A DNA stretch of 64,000 nucleotides from Volvox africanus. Lineage: Eukaryota > Chlorophyta > Chlorophyceae > Chlamydomonadales > Volvocaceae. Below are positions 1-12,353 of the stretch, in pieces. Both the position numbers and the translations under genes were made by a program. The stretch is from positions 1,054,001 through 1,118,000 of the forward strand of contig BSDZ01000116.1 in NCBI GenBank assembly GCA_030268105.1, written 5' to 3'. The notes beneath the pieces are model-generated. The model was given only the letters and a program-made list of their open reading frames with translations, was not told the origin of the DNA and searched no databases. Position 1 is the first letter of the stretch, and every line of letters starts with the position of its first letter.

Positions 1-1344
1 GAATACGAACCCCAGTAACTCATTCGATCGTCCAGGGTTGCAGCTCTCAAAGCCTTCGTGCCCTTAGACCCATCTGAGTGACTTGCCCGAGTTGAAAACA
101 AACCAGGCATGCATACATATCAAATAGTAATAATGAATAAATAAATACATGATGAAAAGGAAATAAAGCAGACATAAAACGTGCTTAGTACGCCCTTTCA
201 TTCATTCCCTGTTCCTGGACGCACCTACCTGTATACATCGCACTTGGCCGACAATCTTCCGATGGCTGGGTCAAACCCTGCACATTATTGCCCGAGATGC
301 GCAGTCGGGAGTTGATTGGTCATGAAACAGGAGGAGCAGAGCGAGGAGAGTGTACTTCTAATAAACGTGGGAGGTTCGTTAAGCAGATAGAGTGCGTCGA
401 GACACGGAAAACAACATTCGACCTGTCAGGGCACGGACCTGCAGCCTCCATGTGTGACACCGGCAGGTCGCGATAGCGCTTGATGGTTGCTGGTGAGGTA
501 CGAGTTCATTCATTCGTTCATTATTTCAACATGCAGTAAGCCAGTGTAAAGCCATCGAAAACAAACTATGCACGCATATATGGCAGATAGGTTTCTATGG
601 CAGAACTTCCAGAAGCCACATGTTGTATCTCTGTCATATCCGCCTCAACAAACAAAGCCCCGATAGACCATCAGACATCCTTCCCGTATATTGCCCGTAG
701 ATAGATACCCCCTACACCACTACACCACACTATTGAATTCCAAGATTCCACAATAATAACAATAACAACAACAACAACAATAATAATAATAACAATGGTA
801 CGCCGGCCGTAGCCTGGCGTGTGTAAGGGGGTAGGGACCCCACAGGCTTCCCCTTGTTGCCCGACCGCACAACTGGATAATATGATGATAAATGTGTTGA
901 CGAGACATCTATATTGTAGTAGTTGAGTGCCGCAGAGGCCTCTCGAGCTGCTGAGGAGGTGCTCCTGCACCTTTGTGGAAGCGTGTGCCGTACAAGCGCC
1001 TTCTCAGCATCTCGAGCGGACCTTGCGGCTCTCAACTACAGCACTTAGTCCAGAATAGCAAGATATATATATCATCATGGCGACAACATAGCTCTCTCAG
1101 GGGAACGGCGAACGGAGCTGCTTGGGTAATGCTGCAGTTTCTAGAGGAAGCACGCACGCCATTCCATCTCTGGTACGTTCATTCTTCTTTGCAAGTATAG
1201 AATGAATCACACACGCCCTCACGTCCTCAGTAGGAATGGGTCACCACGCCACTGCTAACTAATTCCCCACGCCACGCCGCTGCCGATCCAGTACTGTCGG
1301 GTGTCATAGAAACGTGCGTATGTCTGTGTGTGTATGTACGTGTC

Positions 1345-1388
<44 letters not shown>

Positions 1389-1405
1389 CGTCCTAGCCTG
1401 CTTAC
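1..1405. other. No gene recognised (left edge, 3' side of the kinase gene)
   Basis: I see no exon that I can assign. The stretch holds an AAC/AAT trinucleotide run at about 750-795 and a GT dinucleotide run at about 1337-1384, just downstream (in kinase-gene sense) of the last visible kinase exon. If the kinase C-lobe exists, it must lie here in a form I cannot recognise or to the left of the window. Confidence 0.4.
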
Positions 1406-4400
1406 CCTCGGGCGCCATGTATGCTACGGATCCAGCATCTGGCTGCTGAGTGCTGATATAGGGCTTCAGGTGATAACGTGCCAGTCCGAAATCTGAAATC
1501 TTGGCAGTGCCTGTTAAGAATGAGGGGAAGTGGAGAATGGGGTCGAAGGAAACCAAGTAAGGCAAGTAAGGCAAGTAAGGCGTCAGCATATGTGAGAAGC
1601 GAGCCGCCGCCGCCGCTCGCTCTACCTGGCGCGAAGCACGCACACACGCACGTTAAACCCTTCTACCTGAATCTATCCCCCCTCTCCACTCCTCCTCTTT
1701 CGATAATACTATATAGGAAGGGAAAGCGGATGGCGACATTGACAGCAGCAAAGGCAAGGTCCATTCCTTGTCGCAGGAACCAAGAGGCAGGAAGTAAGTA
1801 AACACCCACGGCCCCAACACTATACGGGGTAGCAAGACATACAGTCACCAGCGGTGCAGGGGTAGACTAGGAAGCCACAGACAGATCGAGCACAGGAGCT
1901 TGATTACTACTGGCCCGCGTTTCGTTCAGTTTACGCCAGCCAAGGCCCCTAGGCTTTGCAGCCCTGCCTCATCCGCATGATTCCCCGATGACGAAGCCGA
2001 GCAATGACAGGACTCCCTACCCATTCACTCATAGGGGGTATATATAACTGGAGCCAAACAGCACTGTGAAACAGCAGCGCTGACTGAACCTGCTGCTGAC
2101 CCCCTCCCCTTGTAATCATGCCATGTTGTTACGCCAACTTTAATACCCTTACGAGTTGGTAGGGGATCCCAGACGTTATGACAGCTGCAACAGGCATATC
2201 TTATCATTATTTGGCGAACGAAGCTCCTTCAGTGCCTGGCTTCGCTGTATGCATGTGAACAGGAATAACAACGCCACAAGAATAATGCACAACTACTGCA
2301 ACGTCGTATGCTTCCATGTTCTTCTCAATATACCATATGCTGCTTCTTTCAAGCAAGCGGTGTAAACCTCTGTGTGTAGTATCCTGATTTGGGGTATCTA
2401 CGGCTAATATCCGTCCGAGACGATGATCAGGAAACTGGACATCTTCAGACCGGGCCTCAACTGTTTGGCGGATATTCACAATCGCAGAGATACAACTAAC
2501 ACTAAGTTAGTACAAATGAAAATGCGTTAGATGTGTTGGATAGATGGTGCGTTGAATAAATCCTAGCAAGGTACTAAGCATTATTCGCGACAGCCAACCA
2601 ACTAAACAACAGCCAACCATCTGAACTTACCATTCGCGTCCAGCAGTATGTTGGCAGGCTTGAGGTCCCGGTGCACGATGGCGGGGTGCAAATGCGCCAG
2701 TCCACGTGCCACGTCGGTGGCAATGCGGAGGGCATCTGGTAGCGCCAGCCCGGCGGCCCCGTGGATGACGTTGTGCAAGCAGCGTGGCATGAGCTCCATC
2801 ACCAAAAATGGATGCCCAGCGTGCGCGCAGCCGCCCAGCACTCGCACAATGTTGGGGTGTGCCAACATACGCAAAATCGCTATCTCCTGACGGAAGGAAT
2901 CCACGTCCTTCTGCTGCAATTGCGCGCCGCCGCCAGCGCCACCGCCAGCGGCCCCGCCGCCGCCACCGCCGCCGCCGCCAGCGAAGTGCAGGTGATGGAG
3001 CACCTTGATTGCCACGGGCTGCCCCCGGTAAGAGCCCCGATAGACGGAACCAAAGGCACCAGCGCCCTGCAAAATCAGTCACCAATATATATTATATCAT
3101 ATAAACATAAGGCCCCACAACAACATAAGGCCTCACAACATACCAGCAGTCCGTCCGTCTGTATCCGGAGCTCCTTCGGGCTGATATCCAGGTCCGTACC
3201 CCCACCGCCACCGCTATTTGCCGAAACAGTGCCGCCAGCAATGCCAGGGGCGTCAGCCTTCCTCACTGCATTTCCATCCGGCACTTCTACAGCGCCTGAT
3301 GGCCGAGACGATGACGCTGCCTCCTTCGCCGCTACGTACTGCTGCCCAGCCGCAACCGCCAGTCCCGCATCTCGTGGCAAAGGCGGCTGCGACGCAGCGA
3401 CCGCATCCTTACGCAACCTCACAGCCTCCGCAACCCCCCTACCACCCCTGGAGGCCGCAGGCGATGAGGTGGCGGCGGCAGATGAGTTTTTAGCTGGGAA
3501 ATCCCATACCGGGTCCCCTGACTTCGATGCCGGCCTTCCGCCGGCCTCCACGCCATTAGATGACCTTCCCCAGGACGGCCCATCCGAAACTGACAATGTC
3601 TGAAATTCCAAACGCCCGCCAATGACGTCACCGCTGTCATCGCCGTGGCCATCAGCGCCATTGCCGTCGATCTGGAGGCTTTTGCGTTCTGCCACGTTCC
3701 CGTTCGAGTTTGATGTTGAGTTCGCGCTCTCGCTCTCACTCGCATTCACGTTTGCATTTGCATTCGCGTTCGCATTCGAGTTTGCTGCCGCTGCCGCGCT
3801 TGTCCAGCGGGGTAGCTGAGGCTGCGGGCCGGACATGGCGGCGTGAAGCCCACCTGCTCCACGTCGTTGACGGCCCCCGCGGAGTACCGACCGGTCGTTC
3901 GTGCAGTCCAGTCGCCTCCCAGACGATCCACCTTCACAAAGCCCAAGGAGGTCATCAGTGTCCTGCTGTGGTCCCGCCACCTGCTCTTCATTTGCGAAAG
4001 GATCGTCCAGGTAGGCGTGGTAGGTGTCTGTATTGTATGATAGACGCGCGATGTTCCGTGCCAACTGGACTGACAATCGTTCTAATGCAATGGCGGGACT
4101 GCTACGCTGGCGGAGAGGGCTTGGATCAGGCGCTCCCGAGACCGGTGCGAGTGGGCCGGCAGCGGTGAATTCAAGCGTCGCTACTCCGCCACCGGAGGGA
4201 AGGCGCGGCAGCAGCACCGACGGTATCGTTGACGGCGGCACTCCGCCACCAGTACTGGATGATGGCGTCGACAGCATAGCTCCCGCAAGTGGCGAACGAT
4301 TGAACAGATCTAGCAACGTCACCTCCCGCACCTGCAGCGGCAGGACGCCGGCAGAGTAGCCGTCCGGCTGGGAAGACTCCAACCTGTCGACCTCCAGTGG

Positions 4401-7400
4401 CGCCTGCGTTTGCCGCTGAGGCAACGCACCAACCGCGCCCGCTGAGAAATCCAGTGCTTCCGAGCAGCTGGTTCCAATACACCGGCGAACGGGATGGCTT
4501 GGGGTGACGAAGCTGGCAAGGGGTGGGTTGGCGCTCCCAGAGCCGCTGGCACCGGGCGCATCGAACAGCGGATTGTTGCGTGTCACCGCTGCGGCCGTCA
4601 GCACCCCCGCCGCCGACGGCGCTGCGCTGGTAGCCGTAGACAAACAGATGTTGTTTGCCGCAGCGCCTCGAAACACATCCATGAAGCCAAAGCCGCTGCC
4701 GTCCGGCTCGGCACCAACCCGGCCCCCCTTTGCGCCTCGGGCCGGCGTCTGGATTACGACTGCCGAATTCGGCACCACCGCTGAGCCAGTCCTGGGTATC
4801 CCAGCTGCCGTATTCGGCGGGAGGAGTTGCAACTGTATGATAGGCTTCGAGATCGGCTGCTGATTCCCGTGCAATAGAGTACGGATAACCACCACACTGT
4901 CGCTTATGTCTTCGTTGTCCCCGTCGCCACGCAAATCCACAGAGGCGCAGCCGTATGAACCTATGCCGCGACAAACGGTGTCACGAAATGTGTTCTCCAC
5001 ATGCCGCGGTGTTAGATGTGCATGAATCATACCATGGATTCCGTTCCATGGATTTCATCGACCAGGTCCGCAGCGCCGCCACGCGGCGGGGAACACACCT
5101 ATCTCCCACCCAAGAAGCCTCTTCAGGCCCTACTAGATCATTCCATTCAAATGGCAGCACCCTCGCCCGTCGCATCGGGTAATCCCACGGCCCCTCACTC
5201 CTTTCGCATTAACCCCGGTTCTTGTTATCCTTCCTTCTTACATCTTTCCTTATCCTCCTTTTTCCTATATCCTGGCACCCCCTGTCCGCATTGGGACCTT
5301 GTTCCTGTCCATCCCCCTTCGCTCTTACTGCCCTCTTTGCCCCTCCCGTTTCCTTCCCGCTCTTGGCCTTCCTCACGCCCATCTCACCTGCTGGGATGTC
5401 CCCCTTCGCCCCAACCGGTGCCGCCGTGGTCCCTGCCGCGGCAGCACTGGCAGCACCCATCGAGACGTCCAACATCATTGGCAGTCCGTCCGCAGAGCTG
5501 CTGTTGTCGGTGAGGGACGAGCCCGATGCTGCCGTGACCAGCATCCTGCCACGGCCCTCCTCTCCCTCCTCCTCCCCCGTACCATGTCCCGACTGCTGCG
5601 TTTTAGTAATGTCCTTGCCGGAACCATTGCTGTCCGCATTCGTAACTGCGTGATGTTGGTACAGCTGGGCCGGCCTCCCGCTGGACCGCGGATCTCCGCG
5701 GCCACCAAGCCCGCTGTGCATGCCGGTGCTGTAGCCAATGATGGGAGAAAGGGAGTCGGTGTCGGTGATACCCCTGCACCACGGCACATGCTGCTGCCTC
5801 CGGCGATACAGCACGTACAGAGCCGCGAGGATCGACGCCACCGCGGCAGCGGCCAGGACTGTGATCACCGCAATGGCCTCGCGAGAGAGCCCCTTAGCTT
5901 CTGCTGCGAAACAATCGGAAATCGGGATTGTGGGTTGGCTTGTGGGTTTCTTGCGTGTGGGTCCTTGGCTCTATTGAGACGCGCTGCTGGTCCTGAAAGC
6001 CTACGTCTCTAGGCCTATGGAAGATATCTCTCGGGGACGTAGGCCCATCCCCGAGCCCCTTAGACCCCCCCCAGACCCCCAGCCTGCCATCCCCTGACTC
6101 GTGTAGTATTCGTGCTGGAACGACTCTCATCCCTTGCTCCTCTCATCCCTTGCTCCTCTCATCCCTTGCTCCTCTTATCCCTTGCTCCTCTCATCCGTTG
6201 TTCTCCTTGTCGTCTGGTCCTACTAATGCATCACCCGCGCGGATCCGAAAAATCGACTATTCCCGCGTGTCAGTTACCACGGCACTGTTCTTTGTCCTCC
6301 TATTTTAGCCGCCCATCCTTACAACTTATCTCCGGAATTAGCTACTCACGGACAGATTTGGTTGCCTGGGACGTGGAACCCTTTGCAGTCCCTGGCGTCG
6401 CTCCACCCGCTGGGCCGCCACCATATGGAGGTCTGCCATCCTTGACGAGTGGCGGCGGCCGGCCCCGCCCTCCCCCCGCCTGGCCAGGCGCCAGATTCCC
6501 AGGTTGCAATGCCCCTGACTCCAATGACGCTGCTGGCGCTGGTGCAGGAGATCGCGGCATGAGTGCCGAGTCCCCAGGCGGGAGCGGCAGTGCAGGACCC
6601 GCCGGTGGCGGCAGCGGCAACGCAGGTTCCGCCGGTGGCGAGCGTGGTGGCTGCCACGGCGGTGAGGGTGGCTGCGGTGGCGGTTGCGGCGGCGGTCTGC
6701 AGCAAAGCTGCTGACGAGGCAGGACACGCAGGTTAAGCTGCTGAAGAAACATCTGGTAATCGTCCGGGAATAAGCTCACGCAGCCAAACACATCCTCCCG
6801 GTGCACTGCCCCCGTGGTCCCTAACAGAAGCGATCTAATCTCCGTACCGCACTGCACCAGCCCCAGGCTAGCGAACACATCAATGCTGCTCGCCAGCGCT
6901 GACTGAAGCCGCCGGAACGAGCGCGTGTACGCACGAGCCGACCAGGACGCCTTGATGATGACGTAAGCAGTCGTCTTAACCCCCTCGCCTACGCTTCCAT
7001 TGACCATAAATGGAGCGGCTGCACTAATCGCAGCAGTGGCGCCGTACCGCGCTTCACTTGGCGCTGCATCATAGCTGGAACGGCACGAGTAGTTGCCATT
7101 TGCGAGACCATACGGCTGCGCCAGCGTCTCACAGGCCATGAGCAGCTTAGAGCAGTACAGCCGCTCCGGGGGTGCCATGACAAACAGCGTTAGCTGCGCG
7201 CTGTCAGTGGCAGCCGGGGGAGGTGGAGGCGGCGGGCGTTTCCCGGGCGGCAATGACATGGGGACCGGTGATGGCGCCGGTGACTGCTCCCATGGAGGAG
7301 CGCGTGGCGGCGAATCAGCGACATCAGCCGGCTGTAGGGCCGCCAAGGGCGGCGGTGGGCTGTTGCGTCGTGGGGGCTTGGGCTGTGCAATGCAGCAGAG

Positions 7401-7994
7401 CGATGGCAGTGTTAACGGAACGGCGCCACTTGGCAGAGTCAACATGCCGTTGCAGCTGTAGACGTACACTGTGGCCGTATCCTGATCCTCCGTGAGGGTA
7501 GTGGCGATCAAATAGTCGTCGCACGGCACGCCCACTTGTGCAAGGAATGTGTCGATATCAAGGCCCTCAGGCCAACCCATTGTCAGAAGGGCATGTTCCG
7601 CTACAACATAGCTGGGGAGAAACGCGCTCAAGATGAAAAAGTACAAGTCCTGTTGCTGCTTGATTTGGGTCTGGGTCTGGTTGCTCTGCATGCGCGCCGG
7701 ATCCTGTTCCGTGCTGTTGATGCTAGCAGTGTTGAAGCTTGTGTCCTGGAGCTGGATGAAGCAAAGCTGGTTGCGAGAGAAGATGTTGCCGCTATCTAGC
7801 AACGTCGAGAAGCGCTGCAGCATGTCACCGCAGGAGCTCAGGCGAGTAGAGCCAGAGAGCTGCATGATTGTCTCGGGCGTCTTGGCTTCCGGCGGGGAGG
7901 TGGGTACGGTGGGGCCACGCGCGGCACCCGCGTCCGGAGGGCCCTGAGGCAGCGCGGGCGGTGGAGCCCCCAGCACTTCGGCCCTGGCGACGGC
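1406..7994 (-). CDS. Receptor-like TKL Ser/Thr protein kinase, partial model
   Basis: Predicted plasma-membrane receptor kinase. Exons read right to left: 6350..7994, 5329..5903, 3144..about 4990 (5' edge unresolved), 2631..3066, 1406..1510. The first visible exon encodes an ectodomain with two Cys-containing modules separated by Pro-rich linkers (PP runs near 7200-7400 and 6560-6700). The second encodes a membrane helix (AVITVLAAAAVASILAALYV) followed by RRRQ, giving an extracellular N side. The third is a long low-complexity cytoplasmic linker with an Asn/Ala repeat. The last two carry the kinase: glycine loop GAGAFGSVYRG, lysine in VAIKVL, C-helix Glu in FRQEIAILRML, catalytic HRDLKPANILLD, DFGLAR and YMAPE. 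A Gly-rich insert lies between the lysine and the C-helix. Splice phases agree at 6350/5903, 3144/3066 and 2631/1510. The signal-peptide exon (right of 7994) and kinase subdomains IX-XI (left of 1406) were not found. The family is clear; the ligand and pathway are unknown. Confidence 0.85.
6126..6200. repeat. 17-bp tandem repeat in a kinase-gene intron
   Basis: Four to five copies of a unit close to CTCTCATCCCTTGCTCC lie in the intron between the ectodomain exon and the membrane-helix exon. Confidence 0.85.
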
Positions 7995-9079
7995 CTGATG
8001 GAAGGGCAAACAAGCGGTGATGTGGTACATGTGTAAATAAAGTTGTAATGCTGTTGAAAGCATGGAGTGAAGAACCCTGTACACACGAAGGCGAAAACCG
8101 ACGCGACTTTGCGTGATGGCAGAACCCCATTTGACTTCGAGTTTAACAGCTTCACGATATTGATCATGTCAGATTCCGACAACTCAAGGATGCAATAAGT
8201 GCGTCTCTGCGCGCAACCGCGTCTGGTGATGTGTTCGTAACTTCAAAACATGGCGCAACTCCGATCATCTCTCGGGTGCAAACCTTATACCATGTGCAAG
8301 ATGTAATCGCTGCTGTGCTCGCCGGACGTTTTGCGCCAGCGTACCTTCATCACCGCCACGACCAGTAGCAAGCTGTTCAGCAACCATGGCCCTCTCATTC
8401 ACTTCCGATTCATACAAATATCGAGTAGCTAAACAGTTATCGGACAGCGATAACCCAGGAACCGTTTAAGTTGCTGCGCTACAGGCCCAGCTGTTAAATA
8501 TGCTGCCAAGCACTAACTATCAAACTTTAAAAAATTTTTCATGTGGAGGAACTTAGGGCTACTATCGAAATCGTAAGAATAGCATTGTTGATTGTAGTAA
8601 CCCCCCGGCTAAGCTCGGGGGGCGTTTAGTTTAATCAATAGTACCCTGTGAAGTAAACCATGAGCTAGTATTTGTGTATACCTTCTTCTCTGGCTTCACT
8701 GTCATGGACGAGCATGATACTAGCCGTACCCCAACTTGCAGGGGCGTCCTATCAAAAATTTATATCTTTTTCGTACCTCAGCCATGACCTCATATGCTAA
8801 GGATAGAGTAAAAGGCGAGACTATGTTCCGAACAGTTCTTAAGGTGAAAGGTCTATAAGTTGAGCTTACCGAACGATTGCAAACTACATGGTGATTGCCT
8901 CTGAACATTACGCGAAAAACAACAGCAACACGCCAAAAAAGGCATTAGAAACAGTGACACAAGGCACGAGGCTTGTTAAGGGCCTTATACGTATACGGCA
9001 TTTTCGCTGTTTGTGCAGAACAAAGACACAACTGTTGCCAGAGGAATTTCTCTTGCATTTGCTGCATAGTACCGGAAAC
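7995..9079. other. Divergent intergenic region between the kinase and eS30 genes
   Basis: This stretch lies between a minus-strand and a plus-strand gene, so it should hold both 5' regions, including the undiscovered first exon of the kinase gene. I see no convincing open frame. The one distinct structure is the hairpin at 8588-8638, listed separately. Confidence 0.5.
8588..8638. other. GC-capped stem-loop
   Basis: A C6G/CG6 stem (8601-8607 with 8616-8622) encloses an 8-base loop. An outer TTGATT/AATCAA pair (8588-8593 with 8633-8638) extends the pairing imperfectly. A T-rich stretch follows, which makes it look like a bacterial intrinsic terminator, but it lies in a nuclear intergenic region. 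Function unknown. Confidence 0.5.
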
Positions 9080-9671
9080 ATGGGTGAGCAATATTCCAAA
9101 GTTAACATCCATATACTTTCTTCTCTGGCGGCCGCCTGACAGTGCCACTTCTGCGCCCACAGGCAAGGTCCACGGTTCCCTCGCCCGCGCCGGTAAGGTG
9201 CGCGGCCAGACTCCAAAAGTCCCGAAGCAGGAGAAGAAGAAGCGGCCGCGGGGTCGTGCTATGAAGCGCATGAAGTACAACCGCCGCTTTGTCAACGTTG
9301 GTGAGCATCATGCGCGATGGCTGGGGTCTGTAAGGGTCGGAAGATAGGGGCTGGGATCCGGATTAAAGGACTCTGCATGGGAAGGGAGATATCGTGTAGA
9401 GACGAGTCCAGTTCCTTGCCTATTTGCCTTAGAAAGCGGGCGGGCTACGAAGGCTTTTTAATCAGTCGTATTTTATATGATAGCTCCTTAAACTCTAGAT
9501 TTGACCATGTGAACCGTCGTTTTGGATGTGCTTTTCCGTCCCAAGCCTGATGTAAAGAGGAGCAAGCCTCATCAGTATAATTATTGACTAACTAGATGTA
9601 TCTGCGTGCTTTATCCTATCGCAGTTGTTGGCTTCGGCAAGAAGCGGGGCCCGAACTCCAACCCGGCCTAA
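9080..9671 (+). CDS. RPS30: Small ribosomal subunit protein eS30
   Basis: Component of the cytosolic 40S subunit. Exons 9080..9083, 9163..9300 and 9625..9671 give 62 residues, the normal length of the eS30 domain. The protein begins [17 protein letters not shown], continues with the Lys/Arg-rich [16 protein letters not shown] and the family signature YNRRFVNV, and ends [13 protein letters not shown]. The first coding exon is only ATGG: the start was placed because ATGG followed by the donor GTGAGC joins in frame to the exon beginning GCAAGGTC, restoring MGKV. All three phases fit. Unlike animal FAU, no ubiquitin-like domain is encoded upstream. A TGTAA signal at 10002 gives a 3' UTR of about 350 bases. 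Confidence 0.97.
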
Positions 9672-10001
9672 GCTGAGCTCATGAAGGATACTAGGCCATA
9701 TTGCTGAGCCGCAGCTGTTTATCTTCACGATGGTTGGAGGTTGTGGCATGCGTCTTTTATGTGATCGCGGTGCCTTGGGCGAGCGGTCACTGACCGCGGC
9801 AGGTTGGGGAGTGTGGTACAGCGGGATCCTCCGCGGACATCACGGTTGCCTTCGTTCTTGTGTGGTTGAATGTGGGGCGTTGGAAACGGACGTCGCAGCA
9901 GCGCAGGAGGCTTAGGCTCCGGGGTGAAACCCCAGTGTCATCCGCACAGCTCTGAAGGCCCTCTCTAGATGTGAAGGCACGCAGGAGAGCAGCGATCTGG
10001 T

Positions 10002-10006
10002 TGTAA
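10002..10006 (+). terminator. Probable polyadenylation signal TGTAA for eS30
   Basis: TGTAA is the usual volvocine poly(A) signal and is the first plausible one after the eS30 stop at 9671. The cleavage site would lie about 10-20 bases further on. Confidence 0.55.
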
Positions 10007-10019
10007 TGGCACGCCCCGA

Positions 10020-12353
10020 CTTCCCTGGCGATTAAAATGCATTAGCGCTATTGAAGCGCTTCACCCCATATACCCGCACCTCATAGGCTATCGTTTCCAG
10101 GATAACAGGCTGCCTGGCCCAGTTGACGGGTTCGCAACGTAAGGCTTCGGGCAACGTCCAGACATCCTGGCGAAACCGATCTAAGTCGCTTCTGCGTTGA
10201 GAGATATTTATGGACACAATTCAGGACACTGGTCAGCGTGAGAAGAGCGATCATCTGGCTGCAGACCTGTACCGATAGCCATGCACCCTACCTTTCGGTG
10301 ATGGAAGGTGTGCTTGTCAGGATGATTGAGCTGGAACGCAATGAAATTGTGGGCATCGTCGTGGTCCGGACAGCAACAATCTGGGTTCACTGTGATGGTA
10401 TGCGCTTTTGGAGGCAGTCTTCAACTGCTAGCGCCCATATGCATCGATTCGGGGCTATGACACTGGGATGCGCACATGTGTTCGTCCGCTCGTCAATGAA
10501 TGCGCGGTTCCTAACCAGCGCCCTAATTTGTACGGAATGCCATGATGCACTGCTGAAAATGTTCTCATTAGGTCCTAAGGACGTTCTGACCTGCGAATCA
10601 CAATAAAGCCAGTCTGTCACAGTTATAGGCGCGATACGTACAAGTCAAGTTATCGGTGGGCGAACTGACAGATGTGCCATGCACGAAGTATACCAAACTT
10701 GTCAAGTCCCTTACCTGGTTCTCGTGTGACTCAACAAGCCAAGTGGTGGAGCATTACTCCATCCTCCTGAACGTATATGCGGAGGAGACCTCTCTCCCAT
10801 AAGCCTGTGATTGTTGGTATCAATCACATCACGCACTTGGTGGCTCTGGGGCGCCTACCTCGGGCGCTCTTGGTCATTAACCATATTGACTATTAGATTC
10901 ACAGAACTGGACACGCACCTGGGGCGCAGCGTGGAATTAAACCTCTCCGTACAAGGCAACACACGTGCCGAATATGTAGACAGGCACGTGCTTCCCTGTT
11001 GGTTGACAAACACAAATGGCCTCCCTCGCTGACTTGCCTTTCCCGTCGTAACGTACTTTCCAAACGTCGTACGTCTCTCACTCGCTGTACATTTCCTGCT
11101 CCCCAAACTTCCAGATTTAAATTTCCCATAACAGATTCAGCGTCCGATGTCCGATGATTGCATATATTTTTACGACACGCCTGTTGTACTTCCGTACATG
11201 CGAAAAATCTTTTTCCAATACACAAAAAACATTTGGATACCTCCGATCTTCCCCAGAAAAAAAATCATCTCCGAGGTTTGCAAGCCGCTTCAAAACTGCG
11301 CCGATTTGAAACCCTCAGAGTCCCGGTACCTCCACACCCACCACTACTGTACTCCTCATAACTACCACAACCTCTCTCCCTCCTTTCTCTGAATTTCTGG
11401 TTCCGTACTCCCCATACTCCCCATGGCCCCTTTGCGCGTGTACTGCTCTCCCCGCCCCACCCCCCGAACCGTCTGCACTCACCGGCTCTTTCAAGACCAC
11501 CCTCCCAACTCAAACCGTAGAAACCCGCTTTTATAGACCGTGCCGTTCTGAACATGAGCCCAATATTCGTAACGGAAAAACCGTTATATTTCCAACCTGG
11601 CGGCAAAGGCGCTTCCCCCTCCCTCCTTGCCTGGTAAGACCTCCACCCACCCTCCCTCCCTCCCCGTGTTCCTCCAGCCCTTGGGCGATGAAGTTCCGAG
11701 GGAATGTGCGAGGAAGGTGTTGGCCAAGCTACCACCACTACCTTATACCGCCTTCATCTTCACCACCACCACCACGCTCAAAAGCGCTATCGCCCTCCGC
11801 AACTACCGTCCCCATACCCAGCAGCAGCAACAGCAGCTACCATCCCCATACCCACCACCATCATGAGCGTGTGTGCCGTTCGCGTGTGTTCGTACGTGTG
11901 TCGTACTATCGGTAAAGATATAACGTCCGGCAACGTGTTTGCGGGACGGACTACTTCCCGGGCTCTCCACCAAACGGCCCAGCCTCACATCCCTTCTTCA
12001 CATCAGAGTGCTCATCCCCCCAAAAGTCCCGAAGTCCGCAGCCGGGGGATGGGGGGAGGCGCGGAGGGGGGCAGAGAAGGAAAATGCGGGAAAGAGGGAT
12101 CTATAATTGTATGTAAGTGTCCACATTTCCCATATCCTTCTCCTCTTCTTCCTGCTCCTCCTCCTCCTTCCCCTCCTTCTCCACCTTCTCCTCCTTCCCC
12201 CCCTTCCTACTCCTCCTCCCGCCCTCCTTTTCCTCCCGCCCTCCTCTCCGCCTCCCTCTGCTCCTATGCGCGTAGTAGTAGTGATAGGGTCCGCGATCCT
12301 CCCTGGACCGAACCCTCCTCCCCATCCCGGCAGCCGATCAGCAAGGGCAGTCC
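10020..12353. other. Convergent intergenic region, no gene recognised
   Basis: This lies between the 3' ends of eS30 (plus) and the GH36 gene (minus), and must contain the GH36 3' UTR. It has short open frames on both strands without recognisable similarity. From about 11.6 kb there are CAC/CAG-type runs (11755-11865) and a CT-rich tract (12130-12260), the complement of a purine tract on the GH36 sense strand. Confidence 0.45.

Noticed and set aside
2761..3603. 280-residue plus-strand open frame over the kinase gene
   Set aside because: It is a shadow frame opposite kinase exons with clear motifs on the minus strand; high GC opens several frames.
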